This document shows positions 21,106-34,522 of a DNA stretch of 64,000 bases, one piece after another. Each line of letters starts with the position of its first letter. The stretch's first letter is position 1. The position numbers were made by a program, and so were the translations under genes. The notes beneath the pieces are model-generated. The model saw only the letters and a program-made list of their open reading frames with translations, was not told where the DNA came from and did no database searches. Source of the stretch: Plutella xylostella (Eukaryota > Arthropoda > Insecta > Lepidoptera > Plutellidae); NCBI RefSeq assembly GCF_932276165.1, contig NC_063999.1, positions 3,970,501 to 4,034,500 on the forward strand, written 5' to 3'.

Positions 21106-22138
21106 ACATATATACTTACAGAATTGGTAACTATGTAAGATCACCATAGTACACTTAAGCAGTACGAAAGTTTCAGCTAAAGTTTCAGCAGAACTAGCGT
21201 CTGAATGCATTCGGCCCTCAAACACATGAATGGAGCCGTTATACATTTTGCAACGGTCATTCCCACAGCTGAATGTTTCATGCCCAATATAATATTTATA
21301 AAATGCCCACTGCCTTTGTTCTCTTGTTTTCATACAGTTGCTAGTTGCGGTGAAATGTTTCAGTTGCCTTTAATTGACTTACATAAGTTTTGCTTTATAA
21401 ATATGTAATACGAAATTCATTCATACATATGCCGCAAGCATGGATTGGTAATTTTGGGTGATACTATCGAAATTATTCTCCACCTATCAGTTAAGACGTG
21501 ATGGGTCGTGAAAATGTCGATAGTATATTCATTGTCGTCTGTGCTGTTTATTCTTATGCTTGAGCCGTGCACTCGTTAGTGAGAAGCCAAGTTTCTGCAT
21601 TAAATGATGTGCAATTGATTAATGAATGTAGTACATAGTTTATTGTAGGCAAAGAACTTACATAGCTACCTAATTGTGAGCAATGGTTTCTGGTTTAATT
21701 CGGAAAAGCATGGGAAAATGTAATACTATTTTTTTAATGACTTACAACCCACTTATGTATTATTTTAAGGGAGTACATTACTAAAAACGCCTTGTAAAAG
21801 TTTTAAATATGTTGTTTGACATGGGCCGTTAAAGTATCACATGTTATTCAGATTCTAAAAGAAAGTATTTTCTATAGTACATAATAACAAGAACCAATTT
21901 ACTTTCCCAAGAAACTACTTCTATACCACGTAACAAAGCCCCATTGAACTTTTATGCCACACGTATCTTGTTGCAAACAAACCATAATAGAAAATGAACT
22001 TTCCATCGAAGCCTCTATTTGTTCAGGAGCGAGCGCTAGGAGTAGGGAGGAGTTTCAGTTTCGGCCCTCCCTTTTCGTCCATACACGAGCCAATTTTAGC
22101 GCCAAAACGCGACCAAAGTCACGTGGCCGATTAATTTA
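21106..22138. other. intron sequence; nothing recognised
   Basis: AT-rich. The short stretch 22020-22130 is more GC-rich, but I see no domain or splice-site pair. Confidence 0.5.
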
Positions 22139-22350
22139 TCCTAACTAATATTATAAATGCAAAAGTAACTGTGTCTGTATGTCTGTCTGTCTGACTGTTA
22201 CTCTTTCACGCTAAAACTACTGAACAGATTTGAATGAAATTTGGTATACATAAATGGTATAGACCCTGAAAGAACACAAGCTACTTTTTATCCCGGAATT
22301 CCCACGGGAAAACTTTTTAAGGCGAAGCGAAGCTCGCGGGAACAGCTAGT
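22139..22350 (+). mobile_element. Lep1-like mini-Helitron, copy 1
   Basis: It begins TCCTAACTAATATTATAAATG and a CTGT/CTGTCTG-rich block, continues with TTTGAATGAAATTTGGTATA and CCCGGAATTCCCACGGG, and ends GGAACAGCTAGT. This is the conserved layout of the lepidopteran Lep1 non-autonomous Helitron-like family, with CTAG(T) 3' end and no TIRs or target duplication. A second copy is at 43422-43624. Confidence 0.8.
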
Positions 22351-22811
22351 AATATTATATAATAATTATTAATAATGTGAAATTGTGAATAATGTGACGT
22401 AATTGTGGCATGGTGTCAACAGTGATTTAACATAATATTTATTGTAAGTGCAATCAAGTACTTCGGTCATACATTTTCAGCTTAGTATAAATATACTATT
22501 AGTTATGTAACATTAGTTAGACCCGGAAATACAGTGCGTATAGGGAGTTACAGCTCGTCATTCTGAGCAACTGAGCGGTATGGTGTCCAATATTTTACAA
22601 TGCGTAGTCGCATTTATAAGTTTGAGGATTGAACTTTATCTAGACCAGCGTTACCAAAAAACATACAGAATATTTAGTGTTCATTTCTTTCGGCTTCATA
22701 TAGCTCAGATCCTAAAATTTACCTTTAGCAACTGCTACCACATGCCATGTTCTATGTTTTACTTAGTTAATTTATTACGTAGATACATACATGAGAATTT
22801 AATTAAGTAAC
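22351..22811. other. intron sequence; nothing recognised
   Basis: AT-rich; an ORF at 22580-22810 has no recognisable domain. Confidence 0.5.
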
Positions 22812-22813
22812 TA

Positions 22814-22914
22814 TACCTTGTTTCACGGGGAAAGACATCTGACAGGACCCTTATTACATTCGAATAAGGGAAGTTTTTGTTTGTATCAGCTGTCTTTCCT
22901 CGTGAAAAAAGGTA
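22814..22914. mobile_element. 101-bp MITE, copy 2 (inverted relative to 19957-20057)
   Basis: TACCTTGTTTCACGGGGAAAG and its counterpart CTTTCCTCGTGAAAAAAGGTA are flanked by TA (22812-22813, 22915-22916). It is nearly identical over its length to the copy at 19957-20057, in the other orientation. Confidence 0.8.
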
Positions 22915-22916
22915 TA

Positions 22917-25730
22917 TAATCATTTACTTTGGAGTTGCTTTAGCCGAAATTATTAGCGACGTACAGCTGACATCTCTACAAGCTCGAGTCTAGACCGCAA
23001 GGAGGTTCTAGGGTCACGTATGTAGGTATTTTATATGTAGTGTGGAAGTTTAAACTCCATGTTTTGAAACAAGCACTGCTACTAACAAATAACATTGTAA
23101 TCATAACAGTAACCTCTTTTAAGGAAGCGCGGTGTATAAACCAGGCTTGGCAGAAAGCACAAAGAGCAGAGTTTTGTCATAATTTCTCAATAACTTTATA
23201 ATTTTTGTATGTTTAACTAACTAGATACTAAACTACTAAATTAATTTTAAATCAACTGTTAAAAAGGAGAGCGTCGTACAATACAAAAAATACGCTTGGC
23301 TTCGCCGCAGGAATAAAAATGGGGGTTTATTTTCGGAGAATAATGCACGCATACTCACAAAATAACGAGGTTATTCATAATTATTTTGATCTCCGAACGG
23401 ATTAGTTTATTACCACTCAATTTCCGTGCTCATTTCGTCTCATATTTTTTATTGTAGTTATCGTATTACGATAACATAGCTCGGGCTAATAATGTTTCAT
23501 TGCATTAATGGCCTGTCCGCCCATTGTATATGAAGTAAATTCTTCATAAGTGTATTGTGTCATGTCCTACAGTGTGTCCAGTGTCATTTGTTTGGTTTAC
23601 AATACACCCGGACCTAGCGTTGGACCCTATTAACTGTTTGTATGTGTTGTAACCAAGTTAAACAATACCTATTATAAACGTAGGTATATACTTATTAGTT
23701 TTTGAGATATCCTTTATGGGAAAAAGGACTATAAAACATTTCGGTTTTTATTTGTATGTACCTATTTATAACTACATCTGTCCAGTAAAAGGTTGAAATT
23801 ATGTTAAAATCTTTCCTGTAGGCTTGTAATATAAATTATATAATGAAGAAATGTTCTAGAAAAGTTTTTTGCTACTCTTCTTGTTTCAGTCCTGTTATTC
23901 CCATGTAGAACTGAGGGCTACAGATTTTCTTCTCACGCTTCCCTAGCTTGCCTCCTTCACTTGTTTCCACGAGATCTAGTATCAGTCTATAATAAAATAG
24001 GTCCAAGTTGAAGGTCCAGCGAGTCTCGCACCGTATTCGTTCGATTACTTTGCTCAACGAAGCATGGTTCAGCTCTAGTGTGATCAACAATTATGTTGAG
24101 TGTGCCCACGCGGGGACTCGTCACCTATTTAACGTCAATTGTATGAACTTATATGACTTGGGCCTGCATGCGCATACTGTTTAGTTATTTAGTTTAGCAA
24201 CGGTATTGACTTAATACCTAATTTTATAATGGATTCCCCTCAAGTGACGTCAATCTGGGCAGTGAGTGACTACCACAAGTGACTACTGTCATTTTTTTGA
24301 CCGGCTAACTCTTTCACCACGGTGAAAAACCTAGCTATAGGTAGTGTTTGTCACCAAAGCATGATGACCTCTGTTGTATCTTTAGATAGATTAGATATAG
24401 AGATTTAATATAAAAGAAAACCTAATCATGTTGTATTTAACTGAGCTGTGCTTACTCAAAGCATTCAATAAACGCTACAAAGTGTGCAGGCGATCACTTG
24501 CAGGCTCGTAAACAGAGTTCGCTTAAATAAATCAATCCCATTCGTCTTCCATTTAAATGCTAAATGCAGCTTTAAAAGTATTCTCTAGCTGTTTCAGCAA
24601 TTTCCTGAAGTTTACTTAACGTAAGATATATACAAAATGTTACGGTCTGAAAATATGCAATAACTAAGTTACATTACGAATACGTATAACATACAAATCA
24701 GTTTTTACCAATCCAAGTACTTTTTTTAATGGAGCGTGTGCGAATTTAAATTGGTTAAGGTTGTAAGTGTAGACTGTCACAAGCGAGATATTCGTCTAGT
24801 AATGGACGATTTCTGGGGACATGCAGGACTGACAGATTTGATAGTTTGGCGAAAACTATAAAAGTTTACGTTTTCTCGCATACTAAGTGGCGCCTCTACC
24901 GGAAACTATCATGAAACTTTTGACAGGTACTGTATGCAGATGACAGGAGAAAACGTAGACTCTTTTAGTTTTTAAAAATAGCAAATCCCGTACCGGCCGA
25001 AGAGGCCCTGATGTGATGCCACCTGTAACTATCACCTGGCCCTGTAGCACAGGGTGCTATTAAGACGTGATAAGAGTTCTCCGTCGCGCTCGCTCTTGAG
25101 GCTGCGCGATGTGAGTGAGCGCGATGCAAAACTCTTGTGACGTCTTAAATACGGCCTGTACTAGCCCTTCTGGAACGCGTAGTCGGAAGAGCGGCTGACC
25201 CATTTATAATGAATACAGTTAAGATAATTAGTTACATACATAATATAGAATCTGCATTGCTTCACCGCAAGATACACGTTTCAATCTTCATATTACAAGA
25301 GCTTCTAGCAATAGAACGTACCGCACGCGCCAAAGCGTCCGTCGCCCAGTTATTGCAATACAATAGCTACGGAACCGTTACCTAATGGATGCCACTCTGT
25401 GTCTCCGCTCTCTCACTGTATTGTTACGTAGTTGAAGCACTAGGCAAATGCACATTTGTAGTATGTATAGTTGAAGCCACATAATCTTAGGCCTTTTGAA
25501 AGGAAACGATTTTGTGGAGTTCTTTTAAGTTAGGTGTTTTTTCGCATCTCAAGATCAATCATTACCAGATATCTATCTAACTCAAACGTTTTACTGCTTC
25601 CGCTTTCTTTATTGTTGACAAGCTTTTCCGGCGAGCGTTTCCCGTGGGTATCTTGCCGCTGATTTAATTAGTATTATTTTTTATTTTCTTATTTAATTAC
25701 TTACTTGTCTCACTATACGTAGGTATCTAC
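22917..25730. other. intron sequence; no gene seen
   Basis: AT-rich with GC-richer islands at about 24960-25190 and 25330-25420. An inverted stretch around 25050-25150 (AAGACGTGATAAGAGTT / AACTCTTGTGACGTCTT) suggests an old foldback MITE with a GC-rich centre. Confidence 0.45.
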
Positions 25731-25733
25731 TAA

Positions 25734-25931
25734 GGGCTGATTTTTCAATGGGCAGATAAACGTTATCTGAGGAATAATTTTTATGCTGTCACATCTGAAT
25801 ATTTGTATTAGACAGTGACAGCAACAATTTTATTCCTCATACAATGTCACATCTGAATATTTGTATTAGACAGTGACAGCAACAATTTTATTCCTTAGAC
25901 AACGTTTATCTGACCATTGAAAAATCAGCCC
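25734..25931. mobile_element. PIF/Harbinger-like MITE with internal tandem duplication
   Basis: GGGCTGATTTTTCAATGG and the complement CCATTGAAAAATCAGCCC are flanked by TAA (25731-25733, 25932-25934). Its ends resemble those of Harbinger elements A and B. The centre has a roughly 60-bp direct repeat (TGTCACATCTGAATATTTGT ... TTTATTCC) present twice. Confidence 0.85.
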
Positions 25932-25934
25932 TAA

Positions 25935-27774
25935 AGCAGTTATACGTTATACCCGCCAGGTAAAGTCAGGCAGATCTGTCGGGGAGATCTGTGATCTGTG
26001 AGTATATGGCTAAGTTAAGCCTACATTTAAAGCTCTTGTCTCCAATTATTCCTTTCTATATTGAATACAACAATACGACATTGACTTCCCGCACCTGTAT
26101 TGTACTGTAACAATGCTACTGTAACTGTCGACCTGGCTCAAGCAGAATGTATATTGTAGCGTTCAATGCCTATAGGTACATTCTAAATACTGTCATATTC
26201 CTAAGTGAGAAACATTCCTATAGCAATAACCTTTACACATTAATAAGTATATAGCTTATAAAGAACAGTAGGCGATTGTTTAAAACTATGATAATATGAT
26301 ATGCTTATGCCAATATTGTTTTAGCAAAGTAATTTATTGTAACAATCATTTTTTTACATACACATAATAATTAGATAAGTAGCATTTTCATAGCACTCAA
26401 AATATAATTATAGCATGTCACTTTTATAATAGATATCAATTATTGATAAGTAATAGGTACTTGCAGCACATCTTATACCTACCTTATACTTAATGCTCAT
26501 TCATACATATTATGTGATTGTAACAATAACAAAGGGTTGTTTGAAGCTGTATGAACTGTGAGCAATTAGCTGATTGCAAGTCAAACAAAGATTCAATCAT
26601 GTCTCAGATCAGGTGTCGGTGTTTACGTAATATCCGATATATTATCACACCTTGTTAGGTATTTATTTTATGTTAATTCCAGCTTGTAATGCATTTCACA
26701 AGTTTGGTATTTGCTATTTTGCGGTTCTCATCACTCGTGTGTAGTCGCATTAAATTTTAAGACATTATTACTCAGGGTGTTGCAAAAAAGGTCACTTAGC
26801 CGAAAAGGGGTGAATCATGAAAAAATAAATACTTGCACGAAGTGTTACTTGAGCGAGTAACTCACTGTATAATTGAACACAGAGTGAGTGGCCACTCTAC
26901 TCGGCCTATTCACACTATTCAGCCGGCGGCACCTTACTAGAATCGGCAAATACATTCGCTTTATACAAAGGATTGCCTACCTACAATACATCTATGTAGT
27001 ATGTAGGTTGATCCACTTTTTCAGGAACTCTTTGCTTTATTTTGGTCATCCATTTTATTCATTCATTTGTTTGTTAGGTCCTTTTTTCATCAATGTGTTG
27101 GTTAGGTCTAATACTAGCAGGATTTTTATTAGTCCAGATACCTGGGCTTTGATGTTTTTAGCCTTTTGACCAGTAGCTACTGTTTCAATTAGGAGGAAGT
27201 ACATACTGCCTGCAAATACACCAGAAACTCATTTGTCGAAATCAATACAGGTACTTAATACCTGCCTATTTAAAGTACGAAACGGCCGACTTGATTAAAT
27301 ATAGCGATTCTGTGTGATAATACCAGTTAGTCATTATCATAACAGCTAATTACTCCAACACAAAGCGCCAATACTCATCAATTTCGGCATAAACTGGTCA
27401 AGCCAACTAGAACCATAATTATTCTGATTTATGGTTTAAAATACGATTGTCAGCACAAGTGCGTTACATGCTGAGTCATGAAACTGAAAGCCCGTGTTTT
27501 TGTTCTGCGCCAGATTAATCATCGGCCATCGTGTGTAGGTGGATAAGTTTGTACAAATTTTAGTTAGGTTTACTACAGTAGGGTAATAATTATGATATAG
27601 GTAATATTAATAGTGTGATAAAATTGTTGCAACATGCTTGTATTCCTGAAATAATTTATCGGATGAAACAGGGTGATCAGAAATATGAGGACGAATGCGT
27701 CTGGCCCAAAAAATACCTTCTATCTAGATACCTCTATCATCACCCCGTAACGTTTTGAGGAGTCTATTGTACTA
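25935..27774. other. intron sequence with one short mariner-MITE fragment
   Basis: At about 26772-26830, CAGGGTGTTGCAAAAAAGGT is the left end of the mariner-type MITE family seen complete at 59584-59847. The rest is AT-rich, with no supported gene. Confidence 0.45.
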
Positions 27775-28395
27775 AATTTTTATTTTATTTTTATTTATTC
27801 GGGTTGACAAACAGTTGTACATTGTAATAATTATAAATAAATATCGGTAAATCTTAAGATATAAATGTACAGCCCACAACGTCATCCACAGAATATTTAC
27901 TTAATTACCTAGTTGGGAGTTAACAAACTTATAAAACTAAAACATCTAAAGAAATTAAATTATTCCTAGAACTTAAAAAGACATGCAAAATATGCATGCA
28001 TAATAATGTGTATTTAGAGAGGACAAATAAATAAATAAATAATTTAAAAAAAACAAGCGGGTATAGCTAAGGAATACATATGAGATATAAATCTATAGGT
28101 ACCTAAATAAGTTAAATTAATATGCATGTATGCAAGTAATTAATCAAATTAAATTAAATAAAAAGTAATTCTAATTACTACAAGACAAATTGCTGATAAT
28201 ATTCTTTTTGAATGTTGATGGAGGCTGGTGAAATATGTCAATTTCGTTAAAAAATTTATTGTACGTATCGACCATGAGATGGAAAGGTGCGCGCTTGCCT
28301 GCATTAGTCTTACTAGAAGTTGTGGAGAACAGTTGGTAAGCGCGGACCTCCCGACGGTGGACTTGTGGTGGACGGTGGTGTGGTGGTAAATGTGC
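27775..28395 (-). repeat. probable LINE 3' portion, minus orientation
   Basis: A TTTTATTTTATTTTTATTTATT run (about 27777-27800) looks like the reversed A-rich tail of a minus-strand retroelement. The following 600 bp, including a GC-richer end at 28270-28395, would then be its 3' region. No intact reading frame is present and the family is not identified. Confidence 0.35.
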
Positions 28396-28399
28396 TATA

Positions 28400-28640
28400 C
28401 ACGGTGTTGCAAAAAGGGTATACTAAGCTAAGCCGGAAAGGGGTCATTCTGAACTACTTTTGATCTCCGAGTTTTGAAAATTTACGAAAAAAAATCTTAT
28501 CCATATCAATTTTGTTGCTCACGTAACTTTTTACTACGAAGAACACCATTTATTTCGCGATTTTCAAAACTCGTTAAGCAAAAGTTGTTTAGAATGACCT
28601 CCTGAGTCACTTTAAATAACTCAAAAGTATATACTTAGGT
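28400..28640. mobile_element. degenerate mariner-type MITE, subfamily 2
   Basis: CACGGTGTTGCAAAAAGGGT starts it. An internal inverted repeat (AGGGGTCATTCTGAAC / TTAGAATGACCTCCTGAG) is present, and TA precedes it. The right TIR is not recognisable. Confidence 0.5.
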
Positions 28641-29600
28641 CTATATACCTACATACATTATATACTACTGGGCAGCCCACGTAGCGGACGGACGGCCTCT
28701 TATCAACCACTTCCAATAACAACGGTCCGTACGGCCATGTTTCATAAACATTCACTACAGTAACTACAGTACAGTGGGAAGACGATAAAAAAATAAGTTT
28801 ATTGTAGGTACCTAAGTACTTTTGGTAATATTCTTGATTTCTGCGTCAATAAAGCCACATGTCTACGGTATTATGTGAATTGAGATTAGCAAAATAAGTT
28901 ACTGTTTATTAAATATCTTAAAGTAAAAGTAACGCTTTTCTTTTCTCTAGCTTCGCTTAGTTTTATATTCCGGCATGATTCAAAAACTACAAATCTAAAT
29001 TTTCTTTGATTACGTCATTAACGTTATAGTATTACCCTAAATAAGAAAGTATAAATTTAAATCGAATATTGAATCCCAGTCGGGGCTGAATCTCTAATAT
29101 CCGGAGTTTAACTAAATTCAGTTAAAACCTTATCTTTACCTATTACACGTACCGGGATCTAGAAACCTTATTTACAACTCTGTACCTTAAGAGTAAGTGT
29201 TAAGGTACATTTTCAGACCGTAGTGAGAGGAGGGTAGCCTTATTTCCTGAATAATAATTTATAGAGGAATTTGACGAAGTAATTTAACTTCTTCTGCCCG
29301 TCGATTCTGTACACTTTTTCTCGGGAAGAAACCTTATTGTAATTTTTATTCAACGAAAAATATTTAAATACGAGGGTTGAAAAGATGCGCCACAGATTTG
29401 ACCGATCAAATAAAAAAATGTGGCTTACTTAGTATGAAATACCTAGGTATACGATTAAACGCTTCAAAAATAAGCAATTCCACTAATTATTTTAGATGTT
29501 ACCAAACAACTAACAGTAGAATATAACGCGTTAATTTTAATAATTTCATAACCTGCAGCAGTCCGCCGCGGGGTGTAATATGAAACCGCATCGTTAGTCC
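28641..29600. other. intron sequence; nothing recognised
   Basis: AT-rich, no gene or named repeat. Confidence 0.5.
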
Positions 29601-29608
29601 GTCCGTGG

Positions 29609-29739
29609 CCGGGGGGTCACTCTATATGACGAAAAAGTAAGTTTTGGAGCGGTCCTACGCGAGCTTCGACTCTATCTCGTTGTATTAAACGTGCCAGTTG
29701 CACGACAGCTCCCGTTCGTTAGTATAGAGTAACCCCCTG
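29609..29739. mobile_element. 131-bp hAT-like MITE (GGGGGGTCACTCTATA ends)
   Basis: CCGGGGGGTCACTCTATA mirrors TATAGAGTAACCCCCTG. The flanks GTCCGTGG (29601-29608) and GGCCGTGG (29740-29747) form an 8-bp duplication with one mismatch, as for hAT. The same family, interrupted, is seen near 47740-47995 and 59568-59940. Confidence 0.7.
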
Positions 29740-29747
29740 GGCCGTGG

Positions 29748-31904
29748 CGACCCGCATATTCCCGCAGCGGCCGTGAATTTACGGGGAACACGCCGCGCAT
29801 GTATTGAATTTTTGCAATTTCGTTTCTAACGCTGTATATTCTAGTTCGAAATGGGGGTTATTTAATTAACAAAATAACAATATATTTTCGGCCGCGGCAA
29901 ACTTAACTTTGTCTGAATCCTGTCGTAGGTCTCTGTATTATGTCATCGTATGAGGTTTCTGGGTCTCTAGAAGTATGTACCTACCATAGATATGTAAGTG
30001 TCCGGCAATAGTTGGCTTCACCTCTAGCCCTCAGTAAGGCGAGCTTAGACAGATAGCCGGTAGTGGCTTGGTGAGGGAAGCCGAGGATAGAGTGTGATGC
30101 TCTCCTTTACAGAGGCATATTTTTAGTAGTTGGCGATTACGGGGTGATGATAGAGGTATCTAGATAGAAGGTATTTCTTGGGCCAAAAAGCCTATGTCCT
30201 GGTCAAAGAGTGGATGACTCGCGAAAGATACCTAATGATAAGAGAATTAATCAGTAATATTGTAATAACATTAGTAGGCGTACGTTGAATATTATTCAAC
30301 TATCGAACAAGTAATAAAAGTTATTATTTTGTTCGGGTTCTCACAAAGAGCTATGGGCTTCGGGCGAAGTATAAAGATAAACATTATATCTGTTGTTTTG
30401 TTAGACATCTTTAATTAAAAGTTTTCTCTTGGCCGCCATTAAGCGATTGTTCGAGCTACGACAGAGGGTCGAGATCTTATTAGTACAGATTGTAATAAAG
30501 ACCGCTATGTACCTGCCCATACTTCACTAACATGGCTAAATTATTATTCAATATACTCTACACTACACACAAAAAAATATATTTGAAAACCAGTCCTGGC
30601 TATGTTCCTACGAAGTTTATTTAGAATTATTTTTCAAGTGCGATCTTTCAACTGCAATAAGCAAGTGGTCTATAAAATAACAAATAATAAGCTTGTACAT
30701 AAAATAGTTGTGGTAAATGTTTGTGGTAACGTGAAAGCATTATCGCTTCATTTGTTTTGAATAACCTCCCGTACCCAATTTTACTAATGAAGTTACTCAA
30801 ACAGGACGTTTACCGAAGCGTATAGTTTCAGACCATTCAGGAGTTGACCTATATTGACTTTATGGAATATTAAATAGAATGGATGTTTATCAAGTAAACT
30901 AGTTGAGAAAATTTAGCAAAATGGAAATTTTCCACCGCTCTCCATTTTATGCCTAGCTATATTATTATTATAATGATAGTTATTTGACTATCAAAGTAAA
31001 TTTTTGCATTAATGATAAGAACAGATGCAAACACAATAAATCGATTTTTTATCACGCTTCCATTATCATACTTAACCCCTTATTGTAACTACCAATCACG
31101 ACACTCAAGAAGAAGAATAACCAGCTATTGCTTTTGATGACTACATCGACAGACACAAACGAAAGTTACAGATAAACAAGTTAAACTTAGAATACCCATT
31201 TTTTCAGACCAGCAGCACAGAACAGATCTGAAGTAGGTCAGTAGGAGTAACAAATAGCAAGTTGGTCGTACCCTGCGTACCTTATGCAAATAGCTACTTT
31301 GTACTTTGGGTCCCACGCCGCGGCTCGCACCTGCTCGTATACAAATAATAGATTCCTCCTGAATTAAAATAGTTGAGGGTGAAGGCGCTATTTCACCTCC
31401 AGTAACAGTTTGGAATTGAAAAATCTGTTATCGAATATAATACATACATGTATACAATCGCGAGCAATGAAAAATTTCCATTGACATAGTACATATTGTT
31501 ACCAGAGGAATAGTACAACGCGGACTTGGGATTGGTGGACTGGAGGTGTTCTTTATAAAGCATTTTTTATTGTTGGTCATACCTAGATAAATAAGTCACA
31601 AACTAGCAATAAGTGAACCTTTTCAATGTTCACTCAAGCTAATGACTCATTCACTTTTGATAATTCGCTCAAAGGCACTTTTAAACTAAAGCAGACAGGT
31701 TAATTTGACTAAAAAGCGTAGCGTTTTCAGAAATATTATTAATTTATCCAATTAAAAAGTATTTAGAACGCTGCCCGAGGTAATCCACTTTCAGGAAGCC
31801 ACTTTCAGTTGCAGATCCTGTTTTTGTGAAATTGTGAATAACACCTAGGATGCTTTCCCAGTAGGCAAACTGTTCTGGCAACCGGCAAAACGACTGACTG
31901 TCGG
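29748..31904. other. intron sequence; nothing recognised
   Basis: AT-rich; short GC-rich patch at 29750-29800. No gene supported. Confidence 0.5.
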
Positions 31905-32010
31905 TTTATTTATTTAATCTTTATTGCACAAATATAAAAATAAGTGTACAAAGGGTGGACTTAATGCTACAAGCATTTTCAACCTTTGTCAACCCACAGG
32001 AGGTGCAAGA
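31905..32010 (-). repeat. LINE 3' end fragment, minus orientation
   Basis: TTTATTTATTTAATCTTTATTGCAC followed by GTGGACTTAATGCTACAAGC and a CCCACAGGAGGTGCAAG stretch matches the block at 40204-40345. Reversed, both end in GTGCAATAAAG plus a TAAATAAA-type tail, i.e. polyadenylation signal and tail of a minus-strand non-LTR element. Confidence 0.6.
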
Positions 32011-33680
32011 AAATTGTAATATAATGTGTGCAAAAAGAATACAACAATTAGTACTTGTTCATAGTTTGCTAATTTTGTGGTTACTCAGTTTTCAGCATAG
32101 CGCACGTCAGCGATCAGTTTACCTACTGGGAACGCAACCAATGCGGTCTCAAGTTCACAGTTCGGTGTAAAAATAAAACAGTACTGTACCAACCATTCAA
32201 AGTCAATAAAGTTTTACCTACCGACATAACATAAACACTTGTACATGCGCAAACTATCACTACTAACGGGTGTGATAATGTGAGACTAGGTCAAAGGAAG
32301 TGGTTCGGTCGCCAACCAAGGCTGATATCCGACAATATGACGAATGTAGACCACCGTGCAAAACTTCACGGAAGGCCGGAGGCCGCCCGGTCACTGCCAA
32401 ATCTGATGTGAACTCATGTGTTTGGCCTACTGTTTGTACTATCGAGGACGATGTGAACTAAATACTAAAAAAACATTCTCCATAGTAAAAAATGTGCGTG
32501 ATCAACAAAAAATCTATGGAAAATGTATTTTTTTGCGAATTTTGGTATTTTGATTTAATTTTAGGGATTAGATATAACCTGCTGCACACGTAGGTTTCTG
32601 CTCAGTATACTCTTTTTGCAACACGCTGTATAATAATATTGTTTTTTTATACCTCGGTAGGGTATGTAATATGTATAGATAGATTCTTACATAGATATTA
32701 TCTTACATAGGTACTTATGTAGGCATAGCGTTAGTCCGACTAACCTCGTTTTGATTGCGGAAAACTGGTGTGTTTATTTGTTTGGCTAAGTACTGTTATT
32801 TATGCTAATTAGCAGTCGATTACCCTGAAAATTTAAAGCTGGATAAACAAACTCTCGTACTTATACAGTCTACATAAACATACAATACACTATGAATACA
32901 TGAGTGACAAGGAGGCGTAACATTCGTAATGAGAATTTATGTTTATTTGACCGATATAATGATAAATAATTTATCAAAAGTTCTTATTTACCATTTGAAT
33001 ATAAAATATGTTTTTCGACTTGCACTTGGCCGGTTTTCGTCTTCACAATCCTCTGCCGGATAAGCCTCTTAGTTATTTCGTCAGGCTGGATAATAACGCA
33101 TACAACTATTGTGATTCAGTGTCGTTGCGCAGATATAATCTGACTTATCTCGGAATCTCGGAAGCTTAATTTTAAGTAAACGACCGAACTTGAGCTCTTT
33201 TAGCAGTAGAGAAAAGTGTTCTCAAGTAAGAAATGGGGTATTTAATATATTCATGTTCTATGTAAGTTCTGAGAAAATTAAGTGAGTATTAAATTGTTTG
33301 CTTAACTATAATTTTGTAAATAGAGCAAAGATTTAAATTTTAAATGCAGAGTTAGAAAACAATCAAAAAACCACTGGAGTGGGAATAGTCACCTGAATTT
33401 CAGACGGGACAGGCCTCGATTCCGCTAAGCTCGCTATAAGCTGAAAAATAGGGATGGGAAAACTAACGAGAGTGACAAAAAATCTAAGTGTGTAGTTTGG
33501 CTATAAAAATTTTACCTAAGTTTAGGAAAACCCTTTTACAATCTCTTTATTTAATAAAATAAATTCAATTTAACAACTTTAGACACTTTTCTATTTATAA
33601 AGGGGATGCAAACTATTTAAGTATATTTGTATATTATTGTAATCTGAATCTCATAATAGGAAGGAACTAAACTAAACCAT
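32011..33680. other. intron sequence with mariner-MITE half at 32475-32628
   Basis: From about 32475, GATCAACAAAAAATCTATGG to CTCTTTTTGCAACACGCTG (ending 32628, followed by TA) is the right half of the mariner-type MITE family. The left end is lost. No gene seen elsewhere. Confidence 0.5.
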
Positions 33681-33682
33681 TC

Positions 33683-33931
33683 TCACCTCATTATTTTATA
33701 CTTTTTTTTTAATCTCCTTATTACGAGACTCGGGATAATCCTGATAATAATCTTACCTTTTTCAATATGAAGCTCGTTAGAGATCAATTCTCTTAACCAC
33801 CATTTTAGTATTCTTCTGTGATTGGAATTGTACAATGTACTGTACATCTCTGCCGCCAGTATCGCTCCCCGGTACGTCGCAACGACACAGAAAGCTAATT
33901 TATTTTGCATCGTGCACTCCGAGCCCGCCAT
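33683..33931 (-). pseudogene. 82-codon ORF, possibly a transposase N-terminal relic
   Basis: The ORF starts MAGSECTMQNKLAFCVVATY and contains NHRRILKWWLRELI, followed by basic and hydrophobic residues. The R-x-x-K-W-W-x-R-E pattern is reminiscent of the N-terminal region of Harbinger-type transposases (often ..WWVR..), but the match is short. No terminal repeats were located. It could equally be a chance ORF. It directly abuts the LINE fragment that begins at about 33985. Confidence 0.25.
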
Positions 33932-33984
33932 TCATACGTAATACGTACATTTGAATTTGAATTTTCATACGAACGAACGTAGAG

Positions 33985-34522
33985 CCGTGTTGGCTATGAG
34001 GGTTACTCTACTTTGCGTAATTTCCTACCCACGGCCACCAAAATTGTTCTTTCTCAATCCTTACTTCTTCCTATTCTAGATTATGCCGACTCTTGTAACA
34101 CCGATCTTACCGAGGAGCAACTTAACAAACTTGAGCGCCTCCAAAATGTCTGTATAAGGTTCATATTTGGTTTACGCAAATATGACCATGTTTCTGAATT
34201 TCGCACCAAGCTCAAGTGGCTCCCTATTCGCCTCCGCCGGAATACCCACATCCTTTCACTATTGCATTCAATACTGTTTAACCCAGCATACCCTGCGTAC
34301 CTTAAAGAGCGCTTTAACTTTCGGTACGAATCTCATACTCGGACACTTCGCTCATCACATAATCTTCGCCTTAATATCCCTCCCCATTCAACAAAATTTT
34401 ACGGTGATTCCTTTACCATACAAGCCATCACCTTATGGAATGATCTCCCACTACACATACGTAAAGCGCCGTCATTGGCTTCTTTTAAAAGAATGGTAAA
34501 GGATCATTTTCTTAGTGTTTAG
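33985..34522 (+). pseudogene. LINE ORF2 C-terminal fragment (Jockey/CR1-type reverse transcriptase tail)
   Basis: An open frame runs from about 33985 to the stop at 34522. It reads STLRNFLPTATKIVLSQS, LLLPILDYADSC, LNKLERLQNVCIRFIFGLRK and, near the end, ITLWNDLPLHIRKAPSLASF. These are the thumb/C-terminal blocks found after the RT domain of Jockey-superfamily elements (I-x-x-L-x-Y-x, L-x-x-L-Q-x-x-x-I-R, W-N-x-L-P). The endonuclease and RT catalytic motifs are missing, so this is a dead 5'-truncated retroposed copy. About 170 codons are still free of stops, so it is fairly young. Confidence 0.75.
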
